Assembly: GCF_039525035.1 (NCBI RefSeq)
Contig: NZ_BAAAHE010000049.1
Span: 70,430-134,429, forward strand
DNA from: Sporichthya brevicatena
Lineage (GTDB): Bacteria; Actinomycetota; Actinomycetes; Sporichthyales; Sporichthyaceae
Length of the DNA stretch: 64,000 nt
Direction of reading: 5' to 3'
The notes below the pieces were generated by a model. It did not search any database. It saw only the letters and a program-made list of their open reading frames with translations, and was not told the origin of the DNA. Each line of letters begins with the position of its first letter. Position 1 is the first letter of the stretch. Below, in pieces: positions 8,640-18,431 of this stretch. A program made the translations under genes and the position numbers.

Positions 8640-10148
8640 TCAGGGAGCCACGAGCGCCCACAGGTGCTCGTTCTTGGACGGCGTCAGGTCGAGGTAGACG
8701 ACCTTCTCCTCCAGGTACGCCTTGAAGCCACTCTCGCCGTTCTCCCGGCCGGAGCCACTCATCTTCATGCCGCCGAAGGGCGTCTGCGGGGAGAGCATGT
8801 TGTGGTCGTTGATCCACACCGTGCCCGCCCGGACGCGCCCCGCCACGTCCAGCGCCCGGCGCCGGTCGTTGCACCACACCGAGGCCGCCAGACCGAACTG
8901 CGTGTCGTTGGCGACCTGCACCGCCTCGGCGTCGTCGGCAACCTTCAGGATCGAGACGACCGGTCCGAAGATCTCCTCGCGGGAGATGCGCATCCGGGGT
9001 GTCGCCCCGACGAACACGGTTGGCTTCACGTAGAAGCCGTTCTCGAGCCCGGACGGACGGCCCCCCGGCAGCACGGCGACCGCACCCTCCTCCGTCCCGA
9101 GTTGGACGTAGCCCTCGATGCGGTCGCGGGCCGCCGCGGACACCACCGGACCGAGGTCCGTCGCGAAGTCGTCCGTGGGCCCGACCACGAGCTTGTCCGC
9201 CCGGGCGGCGAAACGCTCGACGAACTCGTCGTGCACGCGCGCGTTCACCAGGACCCGGGAGGCGCAGGTACACATCTGACCCGACAGGAACAGGGTGGAC
9301 CAGATCACGCCGTCGACCGCCGATTCGATGTCGACATCGTCCAGGACGAGCGCCGGGCTCTTCCCACCGAGCTCGAGAGTCAGCCGCTTGAGGTTGCCGG
9401 ACGCGAGCTGGGCGATCCGCTGACCGGTCGCGGTGCCACCGGTGAACGTCACCATGTCGACGTGGTCACTGGACACCAGCGCCTCGCCGACGGTCCCGCC
9501 GCCGGTGACGACGTTGAGCACCCCCGGGGGAATGTCCGCCTCGGCGAACGCCCGGGCCAGCTCCATCGCCGTGGACGGCGCCAGTTCCGACGGCTTCAGC
9601 ACGACGGTGTTGCCGGCCAGGAGCGCCGGCCAGACCTTCCACATCGCCAGGATCAGCGGTCCGTTCCAGGGAGTGATGGCACCCACTACCCCGAGCGGTT
9701 CGTAGCTGATCGTCGTGGAACCGAACGGTCCGCCGGGGACCGGCCCGGTCGTCACCGGCTGACCGGAGGTGAACGAGAACTTCGTCGCGAGGTCCGCGAT
9801 CCCCATCGCGAAGCCCAGCGCACCCGGCACCATGAACGAGGTCGCCTGACGGATCGTCGCTCCGTTGTCCTGGTACTCGATGGCGGAGAGCTCCGGGACT
9901 CGTCCGCCCAGGATCTCCAGCACCCGACCCAGCCGTTGTGCCCGCTCGGCAACCGGCATCGAGGGCCAGGGCCCGGCGTCGAAGGCGCGCCGCGCCGCGG
10001 CCACCGCGGCCTCGAGATCAGCGACCGTCCCGTCGACGAAGGAGGCCACCTCCGCGCCGGTCGCGGGATTCACGCTGGCGAAGCGACGGGACGCGGTGCC
10101 GTCGACGAACTCGCCGCCGACGAAGAGCTGATAGTCGCGCGTCGGCAT
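8640..10148 (-). CDS. NAD(P)-dependent aldehyde dehydrogenase
   Basis: The 502-residue product is a full-length ALDH. The oxyanion/cofactor region is TPWNGPLILAMWKVWPALL, the general-base Glu is in LELGGKSP, and the nucleophile is the first Cys of SGQMCTCASR. EEIFGPV and MSGSGRENG lie near the C-terminus. It would oxidise an aldehyde intermediate to the acid, which the ligases encoded upstream could convert to a CoA ester. The ATG at 10148 lies four bases after the preceding crotonase stop. It is the last gene of the operon that starts at 16337. Confidence 0.93.
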   Translation of the reverse strand: MPTRDYQLFVGGEFVDGTASRRFASVNPATGAEVASFVDGTVADLEAAVAAARRAFDAGPWPSMPVAERAQRLGRVLEILGGRVPELSAIEYQDNGATIRQATSFMVPGALGFAMGIADLATKFSFTSGQPVTTGPVPGGPFGSTTISYEPLGVVGAITPWNGPLILAMWKVWPALLAGNTVVLKPSELAPSTAMELARAFAEADIPPGVLNVVTGGGTVGEALVSSDHVDMVTFTGGTATGQRIAQLASGNLKRLTLELGGKSPALVLDDVDIESAVDGVIWSTLFLSGQMCTCASRVLVNARVHDEFVERFAARADKLVVGPTDDFATDLGPVVSAAARDRIEGYVQLGTEEGAVAVLPGGRPSGLENGFYVKPTVFVGATPRMRISREEIFGPVVSILKVADDAEAVQVANDTQFGLAASVWCNDRRRALDVAGRVRAGTVWINDHNMLSPQTPFGGMKMSGSGRENGESGFKAYLEEKVVYLDLTPSKNEHLWALVAP

Positions 10149-10152
10149 GTGC

Positions 10153-10905
10153 CTACTCCTTGGGTACGACGCCGTTGGTTCGCCAGTGGTACGAGCGATG
10201 CGCCGTCTCCTCCGACGTGAAGTAGGGCGCGAAGTCCCAGACATTCGGTGTCGGTCGCATCGTGTGGAGCGTGCGCTTCCACACGGTCCGGCTCGCTCGG
10301 TCGGTACGCTGGATCGCCGCGACCACTGCGGCCACCTCGGTGTCGAGGTCCGCCTCGTCGACGCAACGCGCGATCAGTCCGATGCGCTCGGCCTCGACCC
10401 CGTCGATCTCCTTCGCCGTGTACATCAGGTCGGCGGCCCGCTCCCGGCCGACCTTGGAGGTCAGACGCAACGGGATGAACGGATCCGGCCGGCCACGCAG
10501 CAGTTCCGGACACCGGAAGCGTGCCGTGCGGGCCGCGACCGTGATGTCCGCACACAGCGACAGCAGGAGTCCACCGGCGTGCGCCGGTCCCTGAACTCGG
10601 GCGACGACGAGCTTGGAGATCCCCTCGAGGGACTCGGTCAGGTCGATGCCGCTGGCGAGCATGGTCCAGGCCTGCTCCACCGTCATCGTGCTCGGCCCGT
10701 GCTCGCGCAGGTCGCCGCCGGAGGAGAAGGCCGGGCCCTCACCGCTCAACACGATGACGTCGATGTCCGGGTCGGCATCGAGGTTCTTCAACCCCGCGCA
10801 GAGGTGCTCCCGCATGGACGTCGAGAGCGAGTTGGCCTTGTCGGGGCGTGACATCACCAGGTGTCCGACCGACCCGTCCTGCCAGACCTTGACCGGATCA
10901 CTCAT
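10153..10905 (-). CDS. crotonase-fold (enoyl-CoA hydratase/isomerase family) protein, atypical active site
   Basis: 250 residues with the crotonase oxyanion segments SGEGPAFSSGGDLRE and VQGPAHAGGLLLSLCADI. In classical hydratases the second segment carries the first catalytic Glu (GGCEL); here that position is Leu. The second Glu is kept in FRCPELLRG. With one of two catalytic acids, isomerase, hydrolase or C-C cleaving activity is as likely as hydration. It lies between the Rieske dioxygenase gene (24-bp gap) and the ALDH gene. Confidence 0.85.
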   Translation of the reverse strand: MSDPVKVWQDGSVGHLVMSRPDKANSLSTSMREHLCAGLKNLDADPDIDVIVLSGEGPAFSSGGDLREHGPSTMTVEQAWTMLASGIDLTESLEGISKLVVARVQGPAHAGGLLLSLCADITVAARTARFRCPELLRGRPDPFIPLRLTSKVGRERAADLMYTAKEIDGVEAERIGLIARCVDEADLDTEVAAVVAAIQRTDRASRTVWKRTLHTMRPTPNVWDFAPYFTSEETAHRSYHWRTNGVVPKE

Positions 10906-10929
10906 CGTGCGCCCCCTGTTGTCGTGAAC

Positions 10930-12294
10930 TCATGACCCCACATAGCGGTCCAACATTCCTGCGAAGTGCCGAATGCGGCTCTCCTGGTACGAGGCGAGTG
11001 CCAGTGACGGCTTGACGGAGGCCAACAGTCCCCGCTGCACCGGTCCGAGGTTCGCCATGTCCTGGTCGAAGATCAGGGCCAGGCGTCCGAGCTCCGGGAG
11101 TGAGCTGAACGGTTCGTCCCGATCCAGGTGGATCGGAGCCGGGGGCCGCGGCCGCGGCCGGCCCTCCGGGACCGGTTGCATCAACCAGATGTCCATGATC
11201 GCGTGGGCCGGATCGTCCCCGTCGGGCCGGAACCGGTACATGATCGGCGACAGACCGGCCCAGGGAACGAAGTTCGGGAAGACGAAGTACTGGATGGCGT
11301 CGATGGCCTCGGAGATCGAGCTCGGGACCTCGGTTCCCGCCGCCCGGTTGTAGTCCGACTTGACGACCGCGGCCAGCCGGTCGCGCGCGGTCTCCCCCGG
11401 TTCCAGCGGACGGCGTCGGCTGCCGCTGAGCAACGAGTCGATGATCGCCTGGTCGTCCAGCGGCGGCCCGAGATGCGGGCTCGAGACCGCCTGCGGGCTG
11501 ATCATCCGGTTGAACTTCGCGTCGGGCGGATAGGTGTCGTACTGCGTGTTGACGTCGTCGACCGACATGAGCAACTGCGGGTGCGTGGCGACCACGTGGT
11601 ACGACTCGATGAACGCCTCGAGGCCGACCTTCCAGTTGCACGTCAGGCGCTTGACGATGTGCATCCCGATGGTGCGATTCGCCTGGGGCCAGGCGCTCCA
11701 GTGCTGGATGAAGTTCCCGAGGAACTCCTCGAGCGGTTCGGTCTCCGGGTCCATGCAGACGAAGACCCAGCCGTCCCAGCAGGCCACCCGGACCTCGGGC
11801 AACCTGAGGTCGACCCCTTCCAGGTGCTGGAAGTCCCAGGAACTCGGGATGTCGATGAGCTTCCCGTCGAGATCCCAGGTGAAGCCGTGGAACGGGCACC
11901 GCAGCTCGGCGATGCAGCCGGGTCCCTCGCGGAGCAGTCGACCGCGATGCAGGCACGAGTTGTGGAAGGCGCGGATGGTGCCGTCCTGGGTGCGGACGAT
12001 GACCAGCGACGTGTTCACGATCTCGTAGACGAGGCTGTCACCGGGCTCCGGGATCTCCTCCTCCCGGCACGCGACCTGCCAGACCCGCTTCCACATGCGC
12101 TCGACCTCGCGGTCGTGCCACTCCTTCGACACGTACCGGTCCACGTCGATCGGTCGGTCGACGTTCTCGGCGAAGGAGGTCTCACGCAGGACGGGCGGCA
12201 CCGGATCACGCTCCTTGTCCAGCAGCTGCTGGACACGTTGCTGCGCGATCTCGGGAGAACCCATCACGGGGGGCCGTCCCGGGCGCTCGATCAT
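10930..12294 (-). CDS. aromatic-ring-hydroxylating dioxygenase alpha-subunit-type Rieske oxygenase
   Basis: 454 residues with Rieske motif C114-LH116 and C133-x2-H136 (CPFHGFTWDLDG). The iron-binding motif EAFIESYHVVATHP is characteristic of ring-hydroxylating dioxygenase large subunits rather than the KshA-like pair earlier in the island. No beta-subunit gene is nearby, so it may act as an alpha-only oligomer. The start ATG overlaps the CoA-ligase stop (ATGA). Electrons could come from the ferredoxin at 21205-21519 and/or the reductase at 16423-17382. Substrate unknown. Confidence 0.88.
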   Translation of the reverse strand: MIERPGRPPVMGSPEIAQQRVQQLLDKERDPVPPVLRETSFAENVDRPIDVDRYVSKEWHDREVERMWKRVWQVACREEEIPEPGDSLVYEIVNTSLVIVRTQDGTIRAFHNSCLHRGRLLREGPGCIAELRCPFHGFTWDLDGKLIDIPSSWDFQHLEGVDLRLPEVRVACWDGWVFVCMDPETEPLEEFLGNFIQHWSAWPQANRTIGMHIVKRLTCNWKVGLEAFIESYHVVATHPQLLMSVDDVNTQYDTYPPDAKFNRMISPQAVSSPHLGPPLDDQAIIDSLLSGSRRRPLEPGETARDRLAAVVKSDYNRAAGTEVPSSISEAIDAIQYFVFPNFVPWAGLSPIMYRFRPDGDDPAHAIMDIWLMQPVPEGRPRPRPPAPIHLDRDEPFSSLPELGRLALIFDQDMANLGPVQRGLLASVKPSLALASYQESRIRHFAGMLDRYVGS

Positions 12295-13895
12295 CGGGTC
12301 ACCGTGAAGCCGGCGGCCTGTGCGTCCCAGGTCGTCGGGGTGACACCACGTTCGCGCAGCAGGTGCTTCTGCACCCGCTCCGTCGGGGTACGGGGCAGCT
12401 CGTCGAGGAACTCGATGTACCGGGGGACGACGAAGTAGGGCAGGTTCTGGTCGCAGTACTTCGCGAGCTCGAGGTGATCGATCTCGGCACCCTCGGCGAG
12501 GACGACACAGAGCTTGACCTCGTCCTCGGAGTCCTCGGCCGGCACGGGATGGACCGCCGCCATGGCGACCGCGGGGTGCCGGCAGACCACCTGCTCCACC
12601 TCCATCGAGGAGATGTTCTCGCCGCGGCGGCGCATGTAGTCGGCCTTGCGGTCGACGAAGAACAGCTCACCGTCGGCGTCGAGCCGACCGAGGTCACCGG
12701 TGTGCAACCAGTAGTTGCGCATCGTGGCGAGCGTGGCCTCGGGCTGGTGGTAGTAGCCGCTGAAGACCGCGTCCGGAGCGGTCGGGCGCACCACGATCTC
12801 CCCCACCGTGTCCGGGGGCTGAACGACGTCGTCGTCGTCGACGATGGCGACCTCGAGGTTGACCTGCGCCCAGCCGGAGGACCCGTCCTTCGCCGGTCGG
12901 TTGACGTTGCCGATCGTCATGGGCATCGCCTCGGTGCTCCCGTACGCGGAGAACATCGCCTGGATGCCGAAGCGCTGCTTCATCCGGTCGGCCAGGCCGG
13001 GAGGCAGGGGCACCGCGGTCCACACGCGGCCCGGGTTGTCGGCGTCGTCGGGCAGTTCCGGCTGGGCCACGATCCACATGTGCATCGCGCTGAGGGTGAA
13101 CAGCTGGGTGGCGCCGTAGCGCCGGACGCTCGACCAGTAGTCACCGACGGAGAACCGTGACTCCATCCCGACCGGCAGGCCGTAGATGAGCGAGGGGTAC
13201 AGGTTCAACAGCCAGGCACCCGAGTGGAACATCGGCGTGCAGAGGTGGAAGACGTCGTCCGCGCGGATGTCACGTCCGGCGGCCATCGCGATGGCCGCGT
13301 TGCACCAGTAGGCGTTGGACTGCATGACCCCCTTCGAGCGCCCCGTGGTGCCGGAGGTGAAGGAGATCGAGAGCAGATCCGTGTGCCGCCCGGCCGCCGG
13401 TGGGCGCGGGCCGCCCAGCGCGGCCACCTCGGCCGCGCTCCGGACGTCGACCGCGGTGTCGAACGCGTCGACGTCACCGTGGACGACGACCTGCTTCACG
13501 CCGGGGACGTCGCGCAGCACCGCACTGATCGTCTCGCCGTACCGGTCGTCCGCGATCAGCATGACCGGCGCGCAGTCCTCCAGCATCCGCCGGAGGAACT
13601 CCCCGCGGTACGCGGTGTTGATCGACACCTGAACCGCGCCGAGGTGCGCCAACGCGAGCGCGGTGAAGACGTAGGCGTCGGAGTTGTCCATCATCAGGGC
13701 GACGATGTCGCCCTGACGCAGCCCGAGCGCAGCCAGACCCGTGGCCTGGGCGATGACCTCCGCCTCGCCCTGGGCAAAGGTGTAGGACCGGTCGCCGAAC
13801 ATGAGCCAGGTGGCGTCGCCGTTGTGTTCCGCTTGCGCGGGCAACAGCGCGTTGATCATCCGGTCGCGGGGGCGGGAGAAAGTGATCTGATGCAT
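12291..13895 (-). CDS. acyl-CoA synthetase (AMP-forming), FadD/MenE-like
   Basis: 534 residues of the ANL superfamily. The P-loop is [13 protein letters not shown], the adenine-binding motif is SAYGSTEAMP, then HTGDLGRLDADG and the hinge DRKADYMRRRGENIS. The C-terminal Lys lies in PTERVQKHLL. It would convert a carboxylic acid to its acyl-CoA. The ATG at 13895 has AGGA about ten bases upstream and follows the second ligase by 13 bases. Two ligases in one operon suggest activation at two stages or two related substrates. Confidence 0.92.
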   Translation of the reverse strand: MHQITFSRPRDRMINALLPAQAEHNGDATWLMFGDRSYTFAQGEAEVIAQATGLAALGLRQGDIVALMMDNSDAYVFTALALAHLGAVQVSINTAYRGEFLRRMLEDCAPVMLIADDRYGETISAVLRDVPGVKQVVVHGDVDAFDTAVDVRSAAEVAALGGPRPPAAGRHTDLLSISFTSGTTGRSKGVMQSNAYWCNAAIAMAAGRDIRADDVFHLCTPMFHSGAWLLNLYPSLIYGLPVGMESRFSVGDYWSSVRRYGATQLFTLSAMHMWIVAQPELPDDADNPGRVWTAVPLPPGLADRMKQRFGIQAMFSAYGSTEAMPMTIGNVNRPAKDGSSGWAQVNLEVAIVDDDDVVQPPDTVGEIVVRPTAPDAVFSGYYHQPEATLATMRNYWLHTGDLGRLDADGELFFVDRKADYMRRRGENISSMEVEQVVCRHPAVAMAAVHPVPAEDSEDEVKLCVVLAEGAEIDHLELAKYCDQNLPYFVVPRYIEFLDELPRTPTERVQKHLLRERGVTPTTWDAQAAGFTVTR

Positions 13896-13908
13896 GAGGT
13901 CGCGTTTC

Positions 13909-15510
13909 CTAACCGGCCGAGGGCCAGGTGCGCAGGAGCTCGGACTTGAGGACCTTGCCGCCGGCATTGGTCGGCAAGGGCTCGTTTCGGATCCACCACG
14001 CGCTCGGGACCTCGAACGAGGACAACTGGGCGCGGGCGAAGTCACGCAGGTCGTCGACGGACACGTCGGCTCCGTCGGCCGGCACCACCGCCGCCGCGAC
14101 CTGCTCGCCGAGGTCCGGGTGGGGCAGGCCCACGACGGCGACCTCGGCGACGGCGGGATGGCGGAGCAGACCGGCCTCCACGTGCGGGGCGGCGATGTTC
14201 TCGCCGGCGCGGATGACGACGTCCTTCGACCGGCCGACGAGTTCGAGGTGCCCGTCGCGCAGCCGGCCGCGGTCGCCGGTCCGGAGCCAACCGTCCGGAT
14301 CGACCAGGGCCGTGTGCGACCCGTCCCAGTAGCCGGTCATGTTGGCCGGTGAGCGGACCTCGATCTCCCCGACGCCCTCCGCGTCGGCGTCGACGATCCG
14401 CACCTCGACCACCGGCAGCGGGGCGCCGGACGACCAGGGGCGCTCGGCGAGGGCCGGCCCGGAGCACCGGGTCACGGCGCCCCCGGTCTCGCTCAGGCCG
14501 TACATGGTGGAGACGTTGCGCTTCACGTTCGGGAACGCCGCTCGCACCCGCTCGACGAGCGCGGGCGGTACAGCCATTCCCCCCATGGTCGCCGCGCGGA
14601 TCGAGGAGAAGTCGTAGTTGCCGAAGTCCGGGTGGTTGACCAGACGGCCCATCACCGTGGGCACGGCGGCGAAGAAGGTGAGCCGCTCGGCCGCCATCAG
14701 CTCCAGGGTCGCCTTGGCGTCGAACGGACCCGGTGGCGGGAAGACGAGCCTTCCCCCGGTGACGAGTGCGATCACCACCGACTGCAGACCCGAGAGGTGG
14801 AAGAACGGCACCCCCAGCATGCTGATCTGGATCGGTCGCTCGGGCCCGATGGTCTGCGGCAGTGATCCGGTGTCGTGGAGCAGGTTGTGAACGTTGGCGA
14901 TGACCGCACGGTGGGAGAGGACCACACCACGCGGCCGACCGGTGGTCCCCGAGGTGAAGATGACGGTGGCCGGGTCGTCCTCGTCGCCGGTCTCGTCCCA
15001 GTCACGCGGTGCCTCGCCCTCGGCGGGGCACAGCTCCTCCAGCAGGAAGGTCGGCACCGCGGCCGGGACGCTGCCGCGGCGCTTGCCGTCCGTCACGACC
15101 AGACGAGGCGTCAGTTCGTCGATCGCGGTGGCCACGTCCGCCTCGCTCCACCAGCTGTTGCCGAGAACGGGAAGCGCGCCGACGCACTGCGCCGCCCACC
15201 ACAGGACGATCGTCTCGACGTGGTTGCCGGACAGCAGGAAGACCCGGTCGCCCACGCCGACGCCGTGGCGACGCAGTTCCCGACACGCCCGGTCGACGAG
15301 CAGGCCGTGCTCGGCGAACGACACCCGGCGTTCGCCCTGCACCAGGAACTCGCGGTCGCCCCAGAACTCGGAGTCGGCGAGGAGCTCACTCAGCCGGTGC
15401 TTGCGCGGCTCCCAGACCAGGTACTCCGGGTGGCGGCCGGTGCGCCGGCGGACCTCGGTCCCCCAGGCGGGCGGCGCCGCCACCGGCGCGTCGGTCTCCA
15501 ACGCGCTCAA
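13909..15510 (-). CDS. acyl-CoA synthetase (AMP-forming), second paralogue
   Basis: About 533 residues of the ANL superfamily: [56 protein letters not shown] and the C-terminal [13 protein letters not shown] with the catalytic Lys. The start is a TTG that shares TTGA with the stop of the SDR upstream. Another TTG lies three codons later, so the exact start is uncertain. It is clearly diverged from the ligase at 12291, so different acid substrates are likely. Confidence 0.9.
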   Translation of the reverse strand: MSALETDAPVAAPPAWGTEVRRRTGRHPEYLVWEPRKHRLSELLADSEFWGDREFLVQGERRVSFAEHGLLVDRACRELRRHGVGVGDRVFLLSGNHVETIVLWWAAQCVGALPVLGNSWWSEADVATAIDELTPRLVVTDGKRRGSVPAAVPTFLLEELCPAEGEAPRDWDETGDEDDPATVIFTSGTTGRPRGVVLSHRAVIANVHNLLHDTGSLPQTIGPERPIQISMLGVPFFHLSGLQSVVIALVTGGRLVFPPPGPFDAKATLELMAAERLTFFAAVPTVMGRLVNHPDFGNYDFSSIRAATMGGMAVPPALVERVRAAFPNVKRNVSTMYGLSETGGAVTRCSGPALAERPWSSGAPLPVVEVRIVDADAEGVGEIEVRSPANMTGYWDGSHTALVDPDGWLRTGDRGRLRDGHLELVGRSKDVVIRAGENIAAPHVEAGLLRHPAVAEVAVVGLPHPDLGEQVAAAVVPADGADVSVDDLRDFARAQLSSFEVPSAWWIRNEPLPTNAGGKVLKSELLRTWPSAG

Positions 15511-16337
15511 CGCGCCGTGAACCCCGCGTCGACGGGAAGCGTGACGCCGGTGACGTACCGGGCCTCGTCGGACACGAGCCACGCGATCGCGTTGGACACG
15601 TCCACGGCTTCGAGCATCTCGACCGGGAGCAGGTTCTGCAGGTTGCCCACCATGTCCGGGTTCTCCCCGATCCACTCCCCGAACGCCGCGTTGGCGACCA
15701 TCGGGGTGTTGCACCCCGTCGGGTGCACGGTGTTCGCCCGGATCCGGTACTGGGCGAGCGCGTTCGCGTAACTGCGCATCAGCCCCACCACACCGTGCTT
15801 GGCCGCGGTGTAGCCGAGCAGACCCGGGGTGGCGGTCGCCGGCGTCTTGCTCATCGCCTTCAGCCCCGCGGTCGAGGAGGTGATGACGATGCTGCCGCCG
15901 TCACCCTGGGCGATGAGGGTCGGAACGGCGACCTCGATCGTGTAGTACACGCCGGTGAGCATGACGTCGATGGCGTCGATCCAGGCGCTGCGCTCGCGGC
16001 CGACCGCTCCGGTGACCGGCATGATGCCGGCATTGGCGAGGACGATGTCGACGCGCCCGAGTTGGGCCACGCCGGCGTCCAGGGCGGCCTGCAGAGCGTC
16101 GAAGTCACGGACGTCGGCCTGCTGCGCGACGATGCGGCGGTCGAGGTCCTCGACGAGCTTGACGGTCTGTTCGAGGTCCTCCGGCGTCGCCATCGGGTAC
16201 TCGACGCTGTCGAGCTGCCCGCAGAGATCGACCGCGATGATGTCGGCGCCCTCCTCGGCCAGTCGCAGGGCGTGAGACCGTCCCTGGCCGCGTGCAGCAC
16301 CGGTGATGAAGGCCACCTTGCCGTCGAGCTTGCCCAC
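15507..16337 (-). CDS. mycofactocin-type SDR family oxidoreductase
   Basis: 276 residues. The start [20 protein letters not shown], the insertion after the second beta strand ([18 protein letters not shown]), VLANAGI and the catalytic YTAAKHG match the mycofactocin-coupled SDR subfamily (carveol-dehydrogenase-like). These enzymes hold NAD tightly and pass electrons to mycofactocin, usually oxidising secondary or cyclic alcohols. The GTG start has a GAGGTGCGGA ribosome site. It is the first gene of a six-gene operon and lies 20 bases from the 18-bp operator. No mycofactocin biosynthesis gene is in the window. Confidence 0.85.
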   Translation of the reverse strand: MGKLDGKVAFITGAARGQGRSHALRLAEEGADIIAVDLCGQLDSVEYPMATPEDLEQTVKLVEDLDRRIVAQQADVRDFDALQAALDAGVAQLGRVDIVLANAGIMPVTGAVGRERSAWIDAIDVMLTGVYYTIEVAVPTLIAQGDGGSIVITSSTAGLKAMSKTPATATPGLLGYTAAKHGVVGLMRSYANALAQYRIRANTVHPTGCNTPMVANAAFGEWIGENPDMVGNLQNLLPVEMLEAVDVSNAIAWLVSDEARYVTGVTLPVDAGFTAR

Positions 16338-16356
16338 TCCGCACCTCGTCCTCAGA

Positions 16357-16374
16357 TTTGAGTGATTACTTAGT
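16357..16374. promoter_or_regulatory. 18-bp operator, copy 1 (CoA-ligase/Rieske operon)
   Basis: Minus strand ACTAAGT-aatc-ACTCAAA, a 7-4-7 imperfect palindrome matching the sites at 19584, 22792 and 28690. It overlaps the predicted -10 TAAACT (16377-16372), which has TTGTCA (16400-16395) at 17-bp spacing. A repressor bound here would block the promoter. Confidence 0.6.
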
Positions 16375-16400
16375 TTATTCTGCGGCCGCTGGGCTGACAA
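16372..16400 (-). promoter_or_regulatory. predicted promoter of the 16337-8640 operon
   Basis: Minus-strand TTGTCA (16400-16395), 17-bp spacer, TAAACT (16377-16372). The start codon GTG at 16337 follows about 35 bases later. Confidence 0.5.
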
Positions 16401-16422
16401 CCCCGCCCGACCCGCGCGCGAT

Positions 16423-17382
16423 CTACAGGTCGAGAGTCAGCCGGGGGGTCAGGGCACGGCTCACGCAGATCATCATCGAGGATCCGTCCGCACGCTCCTC
16501 CGGTGTCAGGAGCGTGTCGCGGTGATCCGGTGTACCGGCCAGCACGGCGGTCTCGCAGGTCCCGCAGTAACCCTCTTCGCACGAGAACGGGAGCTCGGGG
16601 TCGATCTCGCGCAGCACCTCTAGCACCGAGCGCGCCGGCGGAATCTCGACAACCACTCCGCGGCGGTTCAGCACGACCTCGAAGGCCTCGTTCGCCGTCG
16701 GGTCGTCCTGACGTGCTCCGGCCCCGGCGCCGGAGAACCGCTCCACCCGAAGGGCACCGGGTTCCAGCAGATGGGCACACCGGGCCTCCACGGCGGCCAG
16801 CAACGCCTCCGGACCGCAGCAGTACACGAGGTCACCCGACCCGGCCTTCTCCAGGAACGCGTCCAGCGGCAGCAACCCGAACTCGTCCTCCGGCACGACG
16901 TCGACGGGCCCGTCGAGCTTGTCCAGGAAGGCCATCGAGCTCCGGCTGCGTCCGCCGTAGAGCAGCTCCCAGTCGCCACCGGCCGCGGCGAGCTGACGAA
17001 CCATCGGGAGCAGCGGCGTGATGCCGATCCCGCCGGCGATGAACAGGTGCCGACGAGCGGCTTCCAGCGGGAAGTGGTTGCGTGGCACGCTGACCGCCAG
17101 CTCGTCACCGACCGCGCAGCGTTCGTGGACCTCCACGGAGCCACCGCGCGAGTCCGGTGCGCGCAGGACGGCGATGCGGTAGGCCTGCCGATCCTGCGGA
17201 TCACCGCAGAGCGAGTACTGACGGATCAGTCCGGACGGCAGCCGGATGTCGATGTGGGCCCCGGGCGTCCAGGGCGCCAACGGGGCCGAATCCACTGCGT
17301 GCAGCGTCAGACCGACCACGCCCTGGGCCAGTTCGACGCGTTCGGCGACCACGACCTGCTGGTAGTCCGGCGCCACGGTCAT
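16423..17382 (-). CDS. VanB-type oxidoreductase: flavin/NAD(P)H reductase with C-terminal plant-type [2Fe-2S] ferredoxin domain
   Basis: 319 residues in the class IA order: flavin domain with RQYS (54-57), NAD(P)H domain with GGIGITP (117-123), then ferredoxin domain with C268-x4-C273-x2-C276-x29-C306. It would transfer electrons from NAD(P)H to the Rieske oxygenases. It is the only such reductase in the window although three oxygenases are present. The ATG has AGGAGG upstream and overlaps the ACAD stop (ATGA). It is the last gene of the three-gene operon starting at 19575. Confidence 0.93.
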   Translation of the reverse strand: MTVAPDYQQVVVAERVELAQGVVGLTLHAVDSAPLAPWTPGAHIDIRLPSGLIRQYSLCGDPQDRQAYRIAVLRAPDSRGGSVEVHERCAVGDELAVSVPRNHFPLEAARRHLFIAGGIGITPLLPMVRQLAAAGGDWELLYGGRSRSSMAFLDKLDGPVDVVPEDEFGLLPLDAFLEKAGSGDLVYCCGPEALLAAVEARCAHLLEPGALRVERFSGAGAGARQDDPTANEAFEVVLNRRGVVVEIPPARSVLEVLREIDPELPFSCEEGYCGTCETAVLAGTPDHRDTLLTPEERADGSSMMICVSRALTPRLTLDL

Positions 17383-18431
17383 CGACCTCCTGGCGTTCCG
17401 GCGACGACCGGATAGAGGTGGTCCGCCCCGGCGGCGTGCAACGACCACCCGAGCCGGCTCGACCACTCGCGGGCACGGCCGTACTCCTGCCGCCACGACC
17501 ACAGTCGTCGCGTCAGGTGCTGGAGGTGGTGTTCGTACGTCATACCGATGGCTCCGTGGGTCTGGTGCGCGGCGGCGGTGGCGACGCCCGCGGCTCGATC
17601 GGCGAGGACCTTGGCCGCACCGATCTCGAAGGTCCCGGAACCGCGTTCGAGCGCCCGTGCCGCGGCGCCGGTGGCCATGGCGACCAGCGCCGCCTGCTGC
17701 GCGACCACGACGAGGTGGGCCTGCACCGCCTGGAAGCTCGACAGCGCGCGGCCGAACTGGCGCCGCTCCTGGGCGTGAGAAGACGTCAGCCGGCCGATCG
17801 CGTCGAGCGCGCCGGACATCATCGCGGCCCGCGTCAGTGCACCGCGGGCTCGCAGGTCTGCGGGCCGCGCGCCGACCGGTGCCGGCACGAGGTCCAGCGG
17901 CCCCACGCGATCCAGCCGCAGGGTGTCGCGGGGCTCTCCGGCCAGGTTCGCCCGGTGCTCGACGTCGCACGCCGCAGCGTCGACCCGCACGACCCACCAG
18001 CTGTCACGGTCCTCGACGAGGGCGACGACGTGGCCCGCCCGCCGGGCCCACGGCACGCGGTGCCAGTCGCCACTCAGAGCGCCGCCCTCGAGACGAACCG
18101 TGTCCTCCGGCCGCCCGGGCACGACCGTCGTCAGGCCGGGCCCCAGCACGAGGCGGGCGGACGACAGCAGCCATCCGGCCAGCACACTCTCCGCCAGCGG
18201 AACCGGCGCCGCGTACCGGCCGACCACACCGAGCACCGCGATCGCGTCGGCGAACTCCCCACCGACACCACCGCTCTGTTCGTCGATCCCGAGGCGCGAC
18301 AGACCCATCTCCTCGACCGCGTCCCAGATCGGGCCGGCCCAGCCGTCCTGCTCAGCCCCGGCGAGGGCCTCGGCGGTGCAGAGGTCGGCGAGCAGGTCGT
18401 CGACCGTGGACAGCAGCAACGGGTCAGCCAC
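17379..18431 (-). CDS. acyl-CoA dehydrogenase family protein, small-subunit type
   Basis: 350 residues, ACAD fold but diverged. The C-domain shows RRQFGRALSSFQAVQAHLV and HQTHGAIGMTYEHHLQHLTRR. The N-terminal half is degenerate and no EGT-type catalytic Glu is seen. This is the usual look of the partner subunit in actinobacterial alpha2beta2 ACADs. Its GTG start overlaps the larger ACAD gene by eight bases, supporting co-assembly with it. Confidence 0.85.
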   Translation of the reverse strand: MADPLLLSTVDDLLADLCTAEALAGAEQDGWAGPIWDAVEEMGLSRLGIDEQSGGVGGEFADAIAVLGVVGRYAAPVPLAESVLAGWLLSSARLVLGPGLTTVVPGRPEDTVRLEGGALSGDWHRVPWARRAGHVVALVEDRDSWWVVRVDAAACDVEHRANLAGEPRDTLRLDRVGPLDLVPAPVGARPADLRARGALTRAAMMSGALDAIGRLTSSHAQERRQFGRALSSFQAVQAHLVVVAQQAALVAMATGAAARALERGSGTFEIGAAKVLADRAAGVATAAAHQTHGAIGMTYEHHLQHLTRRLWSWRQEYGRAREWSSRLGWSLHAAGADHLYPVVAGTPGGR

